DNA of 64,000 nt from Pseudoalteromonas luteoviolacea (GTDB lineage: Bacteria > Pseudomonadota > Gammaproteobacteria > Enterobacterales > Alteromonadaceae). The stretch is taken from assembly GCF_000814765.1 (NCBI RefSeq), contig NZ_JWIC01000001.1, positions 1 through 64,000 on the forward strand. Direction: 5' to 3'. The translations under genes were made by a program, and so were the position numbers. Shown here one piece after another: positions 11,463 to 19,748 of this stretch. Under the pieces are notes generated by a model. The model had not been told where the DNA came from. It worked only from the letters and a program-made list of their open reading frames with translations, and made no database searches. The stretch's first letter is position 1. Every line of letters starts with the position of its first letter.

Positions 11463-12410
11463 ATGAAATACACACTTGCCTTGCTGGGTTTGTTTAGCAG
11501 CTACTCGCTTGCAGCTGCACCTCTTCCTTCTTACAGTGAAGTTCGTTTGGGGTTTGAAAGTATCGATTACAGTGAATCGTTGGCTGATGTGGCAGGGTTC
11601 GGTCAGCTATCTCAGTCTATCTCCGTATCCAATCCCGCAGTACGTCAGTTGTCTTATACTGGGATAGATGAAGATTGGGGCTTCTACATTGGTAGCGCCG
11701 CGACTATTTCAACAGAAATAGATCAAGAAACCTGGTCGTTAAAAGACTTTGGTGCCATCCAGCAAAATGATTTTAAGGTTAAAGCGAACGAACTGGCTTT
11801 TACCGCAGCGTATAATTATCAGCGTGCAGTGCAGCTCACTTTCGGGATGAAAATTTTTACTTCGAGTTTTACACGATCCAACTTTAAGTTTGTAAATCCA
11901 GGTGCGACGAAGTTTGACGATGCGTTAAAAGCATTGCCTCGAGAAGAAGGCGATCCTGTCCCTCGCTTTGATTTACCCGGGCAAACAAAAGACGGTGATG
12001 ATGTATTGCAAGACAACCCTGCAACTCTGGTGCCAGTCATTTCGGTCACAGAAGATCAAATGGGTGTGTTGGCAACATTAGGTGCGCGATATGACAGTAA
12101 GTTGAGTCGTCCGTCAGACAAATTAAGTTGGTATATTGAAGGCGAACTTAGCACCCCCGTATATAGTCGTATTCAGAATACCCAGTTTGAGACAACAACA
12201 TTAACAGACAGCTTTAATGGTTGGGGCGTGATGGCGAGAACTGGTTTGAGATATCAATTGGTTGAGCATATTGCTGTTATGTTTGGGGTCGATGCTTACT
12301 ATAAAGAAAGGGATACAGTGACCGAAGAAGTGAATGGTCGACGTTTGCGTGTTCCTGAAATAGAGTATACTAATGTTTCTTTGACCGCAGGATTACAATG
12401 GAGCTATTGA
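11463..12410 (+). CDS. Putative outer-membrane beta-barrel protein
   Basis: A 315-residue protein that I do not assign to a named family. It has a signal peptide ending near AAA (about residue 19), alternating hydrophobic/polar strands throughout, and a C-terminal segment ending in W-S-Y, the aromatic terminal residue typical of barrels inserted by the BAM complex. A long loop around residues 140-195, rich in Asp, Pro and Gly, is probably extracellular. GGGGAAAG precedes the ATG. Its stop overlaps the start of the next gene (TGATG), so the two are translationally coupled and probably work together. Confidence 0.75.
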   Translation: MKYTLALLGLFSSYSLAAAPLPSYSEVRLGFESIDYSESLADVAGFGQLSQSISVSNPAVRQLSYTGIDEDWGFYIGSAATISTEIDQETWSLKDFGAIQQNDFKVKANELAFTAAYNYQRAVQLTFGMKIFTSSFTRSNFKFVNPGATKFDDALKALPREEGDPVPRFDLPGQTKDGDDVLQDNPATLVPVISVTEDQMGVLATLGARYDSKLSRPSDKLSWYIEGELSTPVYSRIQNTQFETTTLTDSFNGWGVMARTGLRYQLVEHIAVMFGVDAYYKERDTVTEEVNGRRLRVPEIEYTNVSLTAGLQWSY

Positions 12411-13387
12411 TGCGCATGAAGCTTGGCATAGTCTTTGGGGCTTTGCTGTTAAACATGACAGGGTGTAAAACGTTAGACTCAGTGCAAACACTTGGTGGGT
12501 CCTCGCCCTCTAATGAGCAAGTGCAAGTAGCATATGACCGTGCCGATGCGGCATATCAGGAAGCGCAACAGGCGATGTATTTAGCCAATATGGAATCGTT
12601 GGTTGAATACGATCGCATACGAATTGATAAAGCGCAAAAGGAGTGGCGGGAACTTGAAAAAAACTTCGCTGGCTTGAAAGCAAAGCCATTTGAAGCGCTC
12701 GATAGCGCCTCTTTTTTCTCTTCTCAAACAGTGAGTGGTGAGATCATTGCGCTTAGCCAAGAAGTCGTGGCGCTGGTTGCGGGTGCACAAGCGGCAAAGC
12801 AATTAATATTATCAGTACTGGAACCTGTGCGTTCTCACTTTGCCGTGTTAGACAAGTTTGCTGCCAAAGAGCACTTTCCTAAGCAATATCGTAAGCTCAG
12901 TGATATCCATAAAAAATTTAGAGCCATGTTGGTTAATGGCCAGCAACCAGACGTGGAATCACGCTTAGAACAATTCAATGCGCAAATGACCGCATTAGAG
13001 GTGAGCGCAGTTGAGCGCCATTACTTAGGTGAAATTAAGTCGCAATTACGTGTGATAGAAACATCACTGAAAGCAAAAGTTTTACCAAGTGTTGTACAGG
13101 ATGCAGCTAATACCAGTGAATATGCCAAAGTGTATATCCAAAATAATGTACGTGACTATGAGCAAATAGAAGATAAAGCCCGCTTAGCTAAATTACAGGT
13201 TTTGAGAGTGGAAAGCCTGTACCAAGAACATGTGAAGCGTAAAAATGCACTAAAAAATAATCAAGTGGAGGCGCAGCTTTTGACATTTGAAAGTCAATTA
13301 TTAGCGTTGACCGAAAAAGCAGGGTTGGGTGATTTACGTCATCTTAGTTTCGCTGAGCAATTGGCAGCAGTGAAGGATAAACTTTAG
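12410..13387 (+). CDS. Predicted lipoprotein, helical
   Basis: A 325-residue protein with a lipoprotein signal: Met-Arg-Met-Lys, a hydrophobic stretch, then L-N-M-T-G-C, where the Cys (about residue 19) would be lipidated. The rest is rich in Ala, Gln, Glu and Lys with long heptad-like runs, suggesting a helical or coiled-coil periplasmic protein. I do not recognise the family. The ATG at 12410 overlaps the upstream stop and has GGAG 6 nt before it; an in-frame ATG at 12398 inside the upstream gene is less likely. It could be a periplasmic partner of the upstream barrel protein. Confidence 0.7.
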   Translation: MRMKLGIVFGALLLNMTGCKTLDSVQTLGGSSPSNEQVQVAYDRADAAYQEAQQAMYLANMESLVEYDRIRIDKAQKEWRELEKNFAGLKAKPFEALDSASFFSSQTVSGEIIALSQEVVALVAGAQAAKQLILSVLEPVRSHFAVLDKFAAKEHFPKQYRKLSDIHKKFRAMLVNGQQPDVESRLEQFNAQMTALEVSAVERHYLGEIKSQLRVIETSLKAKVLPSVVQDAANTSEYAKVYIQNNVRDYEQIEDKARLAKLQVLRVESLYQEHVKRKNALKNNQVEAQLLTFESQLLALTEKAGLGDLRHLSFAEQLAAVKDKL

Positions 13388-13497
13388 TGTACTAGGCGTA
13401 CGATTGTGCGGGGCTTAGGCTATTTATTCATACTAAATACAGTTTTTGCAATAAATAATCATGCACAGCTTATGCTTGATTACGCAATCTCGAGTGG

Positions 13498-13517
13498 CTG
13501 AGGTCTGGATACCTCAG
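13498..13517. other. Inverted repeat in gene-free stretch
   Basis: The stretch 13388-13676 holds no gene. It contains the perfect 7-bp inverted repeat CTGAGGT/ACCTCAG with a 6-nt spacer, 111 nt after the lipoprotein stop, without a T-run. The sequence after it is very AT-rich and likely contains the promoter of the oxygenase operon. Confidence 0.4.
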
Positions 13518-13676
13518 TTACCAAATTTAAAACAAATGGTATTTTTAATCTAACATATATTTTTATAGGGTATATTTATTCTTGTTTTTTGATAAAAACA
13601 AGTTATTCAAAATCAAAATTTCCATCTAAATAGATTAAGATCTCTGCCAATTTTACATCTACAGGCAAGAGTAAGC

Positions 13677-14309
13677 ATGACAGCAGTAAACAACCAGAAT
13701 TTGCTTCAACTTCGTTTTATTCAACAATCACATATTGATTCAGTTAAACCGTTTTTTTCGCGTTTGCCAGATAACCCTTATGCCGATGGTGCATTTCGTA
13801 AGCGCCGTTATTCTGTATTGAAGTTTGCCGAAGGCAATGTGTCTATCCAACCGACAAAAGCATTCGTACAAGATGATTCGATTAACCACTTTCAAGGTAA
13901 TGTGGAACGCGTGTATGAAAACTTAGAGGCGGAGTTATTGCAGAGCGATGGTTTTAAGCATCTGCTGTCTGAATTTAAAGCAATGACCGGTGTTGCAGAC
14001 GATGCAGATATTGAAGTACATCAGTTTAGAATGTTGGCAATAGAGAGCGATACACCACCTGCACCAGAAGGCATTCACCAAGATGGTTTTGACCATGTAT
14101 GTGTATGTGGCGTGTCTCATGAAAACATTGCTGGTGGTGAGCTCCTTGTTTATGAAAATAAAGAAGCGGAGCCATGTTTTAAGATGGAAATAAAAGATGG
14201 CCTATTTGCACTTGTGAATGATCGTGAAGTTTGGCATAACGCCACACCGATGAATAAACTCAATGCCGACCAAGTTGGCTACTTAGATTGTTTTGTATTT
14301 ACAGCATAA
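13677..14309 (+). CDS. 2-oxoglutarate/Fe(II) oxygenase, amino-acid hydroxylase-like
   Basis: A 210-residue protein of the 2OG-Fe dioxygenase family that includes Bacillus L-isoleucine-4-hydroxylase (IDO) and E. coli BsmA. The facial triad is readable as His134-x-Asp136 in EGIHQDGFD and His187 in REVWHNATPM. The segment HENIAGGELLVYENKE matches the family's strand after the HxD motif. Members hydroxylate or sulfoxidise free aliphatic amino acids; the substrate here is unknown. It forms a two-gene operon with the class V PLP enzyme that starts 10 nt downstream, suggesting they act in one pathway on an amino acid. Confidence 0.83.
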   Translation: MTAVNNQNLLQLRFIQQSHIDSVKPFFSRLPDNPYADGAFRKRRYSVLKFAEGNVSIQPTKAFVQDDSINHFQGNVERVYENLEAELLQSDGFKHLLSEFKAMTGVADDADIEVHQFRMLAIESDTPPAPEGIHQDGFDHVCVCGVSHENIAGGELLVYENKEAEPCFKMEIKDGLFALVNDREVWHNATPMNKLNADQVGYLDCFVFTA

Positions 14310-14319
14310 AGAGGTCCAC

Positions 14320-15555
14320 ATGAACTTAATGCCAATCCGCCGTCAGTTTCCCGCTTTAATGCAGGAAGTTTCTGGTGTTTCACCAATATTTTTAGATGGC
14401 CCGGGTGGCTCACAAGTACCGCAGTCGGTCTTAAGTGCAATGTCTGCATATCTAGGTTATTTTAATTCAAACCTAGGAGGTGCTTTTTTCTCGAGTGATA
14501 AAACGGTTGAGCTAATGAACCGTGCAAGGCAGTCAGTTGCACAGCTGCTTAATGCGCCAAGTAGTGAGCAAATTGTTTTTGGTGCGAATATGACGAGCTT
14601 AACATTCAGTTTTAGTCGTGCAATATCAAGGCAATGGCAAGCTGAAGATGAAGTAATCGTGACCAACGCAGATCACTATTCAAATGTGTCTTCTTGGCGT
14701 CAAGCGGCAGAAGATAAAGGTGCCAAAGTGCATGCTTTGCGCATCAATGAGTCAGATTGCACACTGGATCTGGATCACTATGCGTCGTTACTTAACAGTA
14801 ATACTAAACTTGTTGCGGTGACGTATGCATCGAATACCACAGGGTCTATTAATGACATTAAGAAGATCATTTCTATGGCACACGAAGTGGGTGCTCTGGT
14901 ATATGTGGATGCCGTGCATTTTGCACCGCATGAACTGATTGATGTACAAGCATTAGATTGCGACTTCTTAGCGTGTTCAGCTTATAAATTCTTTGGTCCA
15001 CATGTTGGTATTGTTTATGGTAAGCGTGAACACCTTGAAGGCTTTACACCCTATAAAGTGGAGCCTGCAAAAGATGTGATCCCGGGTCGCTGGGAGACGG
15101 GCACACAAAGCTTTGAGGGGTTAGCGGGCGTAATCGCCGCGATTGAATACATTGCCTCTTTGAGTGCATTGCCAGAGTCTGAGTCATTAAGAGTGAGACT
15201 AGAACAAGCCTTTGCGAATTCAAAAGCGCATGAGATGACTTTGAGCCAGCATTTCTTGACTAGACTTGCGGAATTTCCGCAGATCAAACTATTCGGTATC
15301 GACGATATAACACGTCTTTCTGAGCGCACACCGACTTTTGCATTAACATTCGAAGGTCTTGAGCCGCGTAAGGTATCAGAGTTCTTAGGGCAACATCATG
15401 TGTGTGTATGGGATGGCAACTTTTATGCGCAGGGCCTATGTGAGCAATTAGGTGTGATGGACAAAGGGGGTGTGGTGCGTATTGGTTGTATGCATTACAA
15501 CACCATTGAAGAGTTAGATAGACTTTTTGAGTTGTTCGGTGAACTTTTAAAATAA
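14320..15555 (+). CDS. Class V PLP enzyme, cysteine desulfurase-like (VC1184 subfamily)
   Basis: A 411-residue fold-type I PLP enzyme of the aminotransferase class V superfamily, close to the cysteine desulfurase/selenocysteine lyase group. The internal-aldimine lysine is Lys223 in SAYKFFGPH; VDAVHFAPH upstream carries the PLP-contacting Asp and His. FLDGPGGSQVP at the N-terminus is typical of the subfamily first seen in Vibrio. The ATG at 14320, with AAAGAGG 5 nt upstream, is preferred over an in-frame ATG inside the oxygenase gene. Substrate and product are not known. The operon context points to amino-acid metabolism rather than Fe-S assembly, because no isc or suf genes are near. Confidence 0.85.
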   Translation: MNLMPIRRQFPALMQEVSGVSPIFLDGPGGSQVPQSVLSAMSAYLGYFNSNLGGAFFSSDKTVELMNRARQSVAQLLNAPSSEQIVFGANMTSLTFSFSRAISRQWQAEDEVIVTNADHYSNVSSWRQAAEDKGAKVHALRINESDCTLDLDHYASLLNSNTKLVAVTYASNTTGSINDIKKIISMAHEVGALVYVDAVHFAPHELIDVQALDCDFLACSAYKFFGPHVGIVYGKREHLEGFTPYKVEPAKDVIPGRWETGTQSFEGLAGVIAAIEYIASLSALPESESLRVRLEQAFANSKAHEMTLSQHFLTRLAEFPQIKLFGIDDITRLSERTPTFALTFEGLEPRKVSEFLGQHHVCVWDGNFYAQGLCEQLGVMDKGGVVRIGCMHYNTIEELDRLFELFGELLK

Positions 15556-15556
15556 A

Positions 15557-15590
15557 AAAGGATGCGTCAGCATCCTTTCTCTTTTGCGTG
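15557..15590 (+). terminator. Terminator after the oxygenase/PLP operon
   Basis: AGGATGC-GTCA-GCATCCTTT forms a 7-bp hairpin with an A-run before and a T-rich tract after, immediately downstream of the PLP-enzyme stop. It separates this operon from the small peptide gene. Confidence 0.85.
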
Positions 15591-15712
15591 TAAAGCACTT
15601 CAATTTTTCACGGCATAACATCTCACTATGTCATATCTAGCTGCACGTGCGTAATGAAATAAAGTACGGATTGAAATCATTGATTTTAAACTGTGTTGGT
15701 GGTCGTTTATTG

Positions 15713-15736
15713 ATCAGGTGGCAATGTTCACCTGAT
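15713..15736. promoter_or_regulatory. Perfect inverted repeat upstream of the peptide gene
   Basis: ATCAGGTG and CACCTGAT are perfect 8-bp arms separated by 8 nt, ending 29 nt before the ATG of the RiPP-like peptide. With no T-run it is not an obvious terminator. It could be an operator or a 5'-UTR hairpin controlling the peptide gene. Confidence 0.5.
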
Positions 15737-15765
15737 AAAAATAAGTACAACATAAGAAGGAAATA

Positions 15766-15939
15766 ATGATGAAAATCACACTTAACAAACGTTCGGTTAA
15801 GCAATTATCTACCAATGGTAAAGTATTGAAAATTGAGCAAACGCCTAATGTCGCTGGTGGAATGTACGCAAGTTCACCACATGTGCCTGGCTGTATTTCT
15901 TATAAAGGCAGAACATGTAATTCCATGTATAACTGTTAA
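15766..15939 (+). CDS. Candidate RiPP precursor peptide (double-glycine leader)
   Basis: A small gene of 57 codons (ATG 15766; a second ATG at 15769) with a strong AAGAAGG ribosome site. Residues 3-30 look like a RiPP leader: basic, KITLNKRSVKQLS, then QTPNVAGG with a Gly-Gly at 31-32 where export-linked peptidases typically cut. The presumed 25-residue core (33-57) is short and contains Cys43, Cys51 and the C-terminal Cys57, with Ser36, Ser37, Ser45, Thr50 and Ser53 as possible crosslink partners. The leader style resembles class I lanthipeptide-like precursors (K.LK.LS ... TP.VAGG) that I recall from marine gammaproteobacteria. No LanB, LanC, YcaO or radical-SAM enzyme is adjacent. It has its own upstream region after a terminator. 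Function is inferred only. Confidence 0.6.
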   Translation: MMKITLNKRSVKQLSTNGKVLKIEQTPNVAGGMYASSPHVPGCISYKGRTCNSMYNC

Positions 15940-15946
15940 AGCGTGA

Positions 15947-15980
15947 TTGACGACAGGGCGATAGTACGTGCTGTCGTCAA
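15947..15980. other. Hairpin between convergent genes
   Basis: TTGACGACAG and CTGTCGTCAA form a perfect 10-bp stem with a 14-nt loop between the peptide gene and the convergent CNB gene. There is no T-run on either strand, so it may act as a weak bidirectional terminator or an mRNA 3'-end stabiliser. Confidence 0.5.
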
Positions 15981-15990
15981 ATACAGTGGA

Positions 15991-16449
15991 TTAGAGCTTT
16001 TCTTCGATAAAATGGTTGAGCTTATGAATTCGCTCACTCATGCCAGCGATGATCTTATCTTTGATTTTTTCTCTAATCACCGCTGGTAATTTTGTCAAAG
16101 CTTCAGAAGTAATGGCCAGCACTATGGTATCAGATATGGCTTGGGCACTGGTGCTGCGCTCTCGGTTAGATATAAAAGCCCCTTCGCCAACAAACTCACC
16201 GGGTCCTACATGGCCAATATCGATATGATTTTTTTCCGCGAAAATACGCAGCTCGCCCGTTAAAATGATATATAAGCGACTATCTTGCTCAAAACGTTTG
16301 AATGCATAGCGATCTTTACTGATTAAATATAGATGGCTAAATGATTCTAATAAAACTTGCCGCTCAGCCAGTGTGAACTCAGAAAAAAAATCTAAGCGGT
16401 TGATGATCTCAAGTTGTTTTATCGTCGTGATGTTTTCTAGCAGTTTCAT
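15991..16449 (-). CDS. Cyclic-nucleotide-binding-fold protein
   Basis: A 152-residue single-domain protein with the CRP/cNMP-binding beta-roll: IILTGELRIF near 60 and a phosphate-cassette-like GEFVGEGAFISNRERSTSAQA near 83-103, followed by a C-helix. The Arg-Ser/Thr-Ala part needed for cyclic-nucleotide phosphate contact is roughly present (RSTSA). There is no helix-turn-helix, so it is not a DNA-binding CRP. It starts 14 nt after the ntrC stop on the same strand, which makes it the third gene of the ntrBC operon and a possible input or partner for nitrogen control. Confidence 0.8.
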   Translation of the reverse strand: MKLLENITTIKQLEIINRLDFFSEFTLAERQVLLESFSHLYLISKDRYAFKRFEQDSRLYIILTGELRIFAEKNHIDIGHVGPGEFVGEGAFISNRERSTSAQAISDTIVLAITSEALTKLPAVIREKIKDKIIAGMSERIHKLNHFIEEKL

Positions 16450-16463
16450 GCTCGGCCAATCAT

Positions 16464-17870
16464 TTAGTCATTTTCTAGCATATTGCGCTCTTTCAGCTTT
16501 CTGGTCAACGTATTGCGACCCCAGCCTATTTTAAGTGCGGCGTCCTGTTTATGGCCATGACATGCTGCCAGCGCAGATTTAATTAACCTCGTCTCTAACT
16601 GTGCTTGTACTTGCGGCCAAATATGATCTTCACCAAGTCTCAGCTGTTGATCAAGCCAAAGCTGAAATGCATCAAGCCAGTCGTGACTTTCTTCAAGCGT
16701 AGTTGTATTACTGGGCTGTGCAAGTTCAGGGGGTAAATCTTGCGGGCCAACCATGTCGCCAGGTGCCATGACAGTCAACCAGCGGCAAGTATTTTCAAGC
16801 TGTCTGACGTTGCCAGGCCAATGGAAAGCACACATTTGATCGAGTGCTTTATCGGTAAGGATTTTGCTGGGCACTTTAAGTTCCTTGGCACTTTTAGCCA
16901 GAAAATATTCAGCCAACTTTGCGATATCGACACTTCTTTCTCGAAGTGGTGGGATCCGCAACCTCACGACATTAAGGCGATGAAATAAATCTTCTCTAAA
17001 CTTCCCTTCACTGACCAGCTTTTCTAAATCCTGGTGAGTTGCAGCAAGGATCCTAACATCGACTTTGACACTTTGGTGACCGCCGACACGATAAAATTCA
17101 CCATCGGCCAGCACACGCAGCAGTCGAGTCTGCACATCCAGAGGCATATCACCGATTTCATCTAAAAAGAGTGTGCCCCCATTGGCTTGCTCAAATCGCC
17201 CCCGACGCACACTGTCTGCGCCTGTGAATGCCCCTTTCTCATGGCCGAAAAGTTCTGACTCGACGAGATCTTTGGGGATGGCTGCCATATTTAGCGCGAT
17301 AAAGGTATTGTCTTTACGAGGACTGTGATTGTGCAAGGCACCCGCAACGAGCTCTTTACCCGTGCCGGATTCACCATTGATCAACACGCTCATACTCGAT
17401 GCTGACAACTTGCCAATCGCTCTAAATACTTCTTGCATTGCCGGGGCTTCACCAATGATATCTGGTTGGTCAACCGTCGCGTCTTGAGGTTTACTTTTGG
17501 CGTTTTGCTGGGCAGCTCGATAGGCTCTGTCAGCAAGTGATGTCGCTTCCTCTAAATCGAACGGCTTGGCGAGGTATTCAAATGCGCCTTTTTGAAATGC
17601 ATTTACCGCTGAGTCCAGATCTGAGTGAGCCGTCATGATGATAACTGGCAGCGAGGGGTATAGACGGTTCACTTCTTCGAGTAATGCCATACCGTCCAAA
17701 CCAGGCATACGTACATCAGACATTAAAACCGCTGGCTGGCCGTATTCAAGTGCTGTTAATACATCCTGTCCGTTGGCAAAGCTTTCCGTGGCGAATCCCG
17801 CTCTAGATAAAGCTTTCTCCAACACAAATCGGATAGAGGCGTCATCGTCGACTAACCACACACTTTTCAT
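16464..17870 (-). CDS. ntrC: Nitrogen regulation response regulator NtrC
   Basis: NtrC (GlnG) is the sigma-54 enhancer-binding activator of nitrogen-limitation genes. The 468 residues match E. coli NtrC (469). It has a receiver domain with VDDD and phospho-acceptor Asp52 (MSDVRMPG), an AAA+ domain with Walker A GESGTGKE, the sigma-54-contacting GAFTGA loop, Walker [10 protein letters not shown], and a Fis-type helix-turn-helix at the end. The ATG at 17870, with GGGAGC upstream, begins [10 protein letters not shown]; the longer in-frame extension overlaps ntrB and is rejected. It lies 10 nt after ntrB. Confidence 0.97.
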   Translation of the reverse strand: MKSVWLVDDDASIRFVLEKALSRAGFATESFANGQDVLTALEYGQPAVLMSDVRMPGLDGMALLEEVNRLYPSLPVIIMTAHSDLDSAVNAFQKGAFEYLAKPFDLEEATSLADRAYRAAQQNAKSKPQDATVDQPDIIGEAPAMQEVFRAIGKLSASSMSVLINGESGTGKELVAGALHNHSPRKDNTFIALNMAAIPKDLVESELFGHEKGAFTGADSVRRGRFEQANGGTLFLDEIGDMPLDVQTRLLRVLADGEFYRVGGHQSVKVDVRILAATHQDLEKLVSEGKFREDLFHRLNVVRLRIPPLRERSVDIAKLAEYFLAKSAKELKVPSKILTDKALDQMCAFHWPGNVRQLENTCRWLTVMAPGDMVGPQDLPPELAQPSNTTTLEESHDWLDAFQLWLDQQLRLGEDHIWPQVQAQLETRLIKSALAACHGHKQDAALKIGWGRNTLTRKLKERNMLEND

Positions 17871-17880
17871 TATTTGCTCC

Positions 17881-18945
17881 CTAGCTTTCTTCAAAGGGTA
17901 AGTAGATACAAAACTCTGTATGTCCGGGCCAACTATCACATTCAATAAATCCATTGTGCTGTTCAACCAAAGTTTGAGCGATTGATAGGCCTAGCCCCGA
18001 GCCGCCCTCTTTATTTGTGACCATCGGATAGAAGATCGTGGCTTTTATTGCTTCGTCTATGCCTGGTCCATTGTCAGCAACCTTGATCAGTAGTGCTTTT
18101 CTCAACATTAACTTCCCGCGTCGAACTCGATGGCATATGCGGGTCGTGACACGGATCTCCCCGTGGCCTTTGAGTGCCTGTTGGGCATTTCTGACGATGT
18201 TGAGCACCACTTGCTGTATTTTCGACTCATCAACACAAATATCCGGAATACTTGGATCATAGTCTTTACGCAGCGTGATCCTATGTTCCGTTTCCAATGT
18301 GCTGAGTTTCAATATCGACTCAAGTACTTTATGGATATTGCACAATGTGCGTTTGGGTAACTCATTTGGACCCAGTAGCCTATCGACGAGCTCTCTTAAG
18401 CGATCAGCTTGCTCTATGATCAGCTGCGCACATTCATTACGCTCCTGTTGGTCCACTTCATACTGCAATAATTGCGCCGCTCCCCGTATTCCACCCAGTG
18501 GGTTTTTTATTTCATGGGCTAAACCGCGAATGAGGTTACGTGCAGCTTGATATTGATGCGCTTGGTTGAATGCTTTGTCAAAACGGAGTTCTTCATCAAT
18601 TCGACGACATTCTAGTTGAATATACTGGCGTTGATTATGGTTGAGTTTACGTGCAAATAAATTGATAGTACTGGCGCGATTGTCAATGAATACAACGTCT
18701 ACCTTGTGTTGCTGACAATCAATACCATCTTCTAGCACATAGCGTTTGAGCCTTTTTAAGTCGATTAAATGGTGATGAAAAATACTCTCAAATGGTTGCT
18801 CAATCAACCGCTTTTGTCCTAGCCCTAACAGCTCACTGGCACTGTTATTGGCATAGTGAATTTTAAAGTCTTCGTCGAGTAAAATAATCGAGGTTGACAG
18901 GTTTTGCCACAGTTCAGGCAATATTGCAGAATTGAGGTGTTCCAT
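17881..18945 (-). CDS. ntrB: Nitrogen regulation sensor kinase NtrB
   Basis: NtrB (GlnL) is the cytoplasmic kinase/phosphatase that sets NtrC phosphorylation in response to PII. It has 354 residues: a PAS domain (roughly 10-110), an H-box with the phospho-His near 144 (GLAHEIKNPLGG), and an HATPase domain with N (IVRNAQQAL), G1 (VADNGPGI) and G2 (GGSGLGLSIAQ) boxes. No membrane segments are seen. I choose the ATG at 18945 over 18975 because the region between the two holds a perfect NtrC operator, which would otherwise lie inside the coding sequence. It is the first gene of ntrB-ntrC-CNB. Confidence 0.95.
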   Translation of the reverse strand: MEHLNSAILPELWQNLSTSIILLDEDFKIHYANNSASELLGLGQKRLIEQPFESIFHHHLIDLKRLKRYVLEDGIDCQQHKVDVVFIDNRASTINLFARKLNHNQRQYIQLECRRIDEELRFDKAFNQAHQYQAARNLIRGLAHEIKNPLGGIRGAAQLLQYEVDQQERNECAQLIIEQADRLRELVDRLLGPNELPKRTLCNIHKVLESILKLSTLETEHRITLRKDYDPSIPDICVDESKIQQVVLNIVRNAQQALKGHGEIRVTTRICHRVRRGKLMLRKALLIKVADNGPGIDEAIKATIFYPMVTNKEGGSGLGLSIAQTLVEQHNGFIECDSWPGHTEFCIYLPFEES

Positions 18946-18957
18946 CGTGGGTCGCCT

Positions 18958-18974
18958 TGCACCAATTTGGTGCA
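18958..18974. promoter_or_regulatory. NtrC operator upstream of ntrB
   Basis: TGCACCAATTTGGTGCA is a perfect match to the NtrC consensus TGCACC-N5-GGTGCA. It ends 13 nt before the ntrB ATG, consistent with autoregulation of ntrBC by NtrC. Confidence 0.85.
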
Positions 18975-19048
18975 TATTAATCTAACACAAAAAATTAAGT
19001 TGCTGTAGTTTTGCTTGTTATTGTCATAAGTGCATGTGGTTGTAATGA

Positions 19049-19561
19049 TCAGTTAGCTCTGGTCGCTTTATGCAGATAAAAAATGGTCTCATCACTTTTA
19101 GTCACTACTTTTCCTTTTGAATCATATACCATGAGCTGTAGTGAATGCTCACCGCGCTCTACATTTCGAAGCGCAAAAGTAATCGTATGCTGCTTTGGCC
19201 CGGTTGGCTTGCCATCTAAAAATAGCTGTACAGTAAAGTCTTTGGCAAATCTTGGGGTTATTTGGCCACTGACATACACACTGCCGGTGTTGTCGCGCAA
19301 TGTTTGTTTGTGATTGGGGGCAATGATGGCTGCTTTGTACTTGGGGGTTGTGGGGTTTTGTGTATCACTGCTTAAAACGGATGTGTCTGCGGCAGGCATG
19401 GTTAAAAATTGTGTATTAATTTTAACCTCTGCTGCGCCTTTTTTAGGTGTGTCGGAATATACCCAGTTGCCATTCTCGTCTTTCCAGCGATACACTTTTT
19501 TATCTGCATAGGCAGCATGGCTTACTACACATAATATAATCACTAACCAGAGTCGACTCAC
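19049..19561 (-). CDS. DUF4124-domain secreted protein
   Basis: A 170-residue protein with a signal peptide (cleavage near SHAAYA, about residue 19), then a DUF4124 motif (KKVYRWKDENGNWVYSDTP, residues ~21-39), then a C-terminal region (75-165) of beta strands with a LFLDGKPTGP turn, similar to immunoglobulin-like folds. It starts with GTG; GAGG lies 5 nt upstream. DUF4124 proteins are common beside glnA/ntrBC in gammaproteobacteria, but their job is unknown. It lies between glnA and ntrBC, all on the same strand, with a terminator after glnA. Confidence 0.85.
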   Translation of the reverse strand: MSRLWLVIILCVVSHAAYADKKVYRWKDENGNWVYSDTPKKGAAEVKINTQFLTMPAADTSVLSSDTQNPTTPKYKAAIIAPNHKQTLRDNTGSVYVSGQITPRFAKDFTVQLFLDGKPTGPKQHTITFALRNVERGEHSLQLMVYDSKGKVVTKSDETIFYLHKATRAN

Positions 19562-19682
19562 AGCAACCTCACTTTACAAAATAGCACCGTCCAAAAGTGT
19601 ACTGCCATTGTGGCATTTTCACCATTGTGCAAGTGTTAACACTCACAGTTTAACTGTAGAGCTTTTAGCACGGTTTTGCCAT

Positions 19683-19708
19683 TAAAAAAGCCCGCTAAAG
19701 CGGGCTTG
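19683..19708 (-). terminator. glnA terminator
   Basis: On the minus strand, AAGCCCGC-TTTA-GCGGGCTT is followed by a T-run. It lies about 100 nt after the glnA stop and ends the glnA transcript. Confidence 0.88.
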
Positions 19709-19748
19709 AGAACACATATGATTTAAGCGCGCATTTACACTATAAAGT

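Noticed and set aside
13677..15939. RiPP gene cluster comprising the 2OG-oxygenase, PLP enzyme and peptide
   Set aside because: The oxygenase belongs to a free-amino-acid family and a strong terminator separates the two enzymes from the peptide, so a single cluster is not supported; the peptide is reported on its own.
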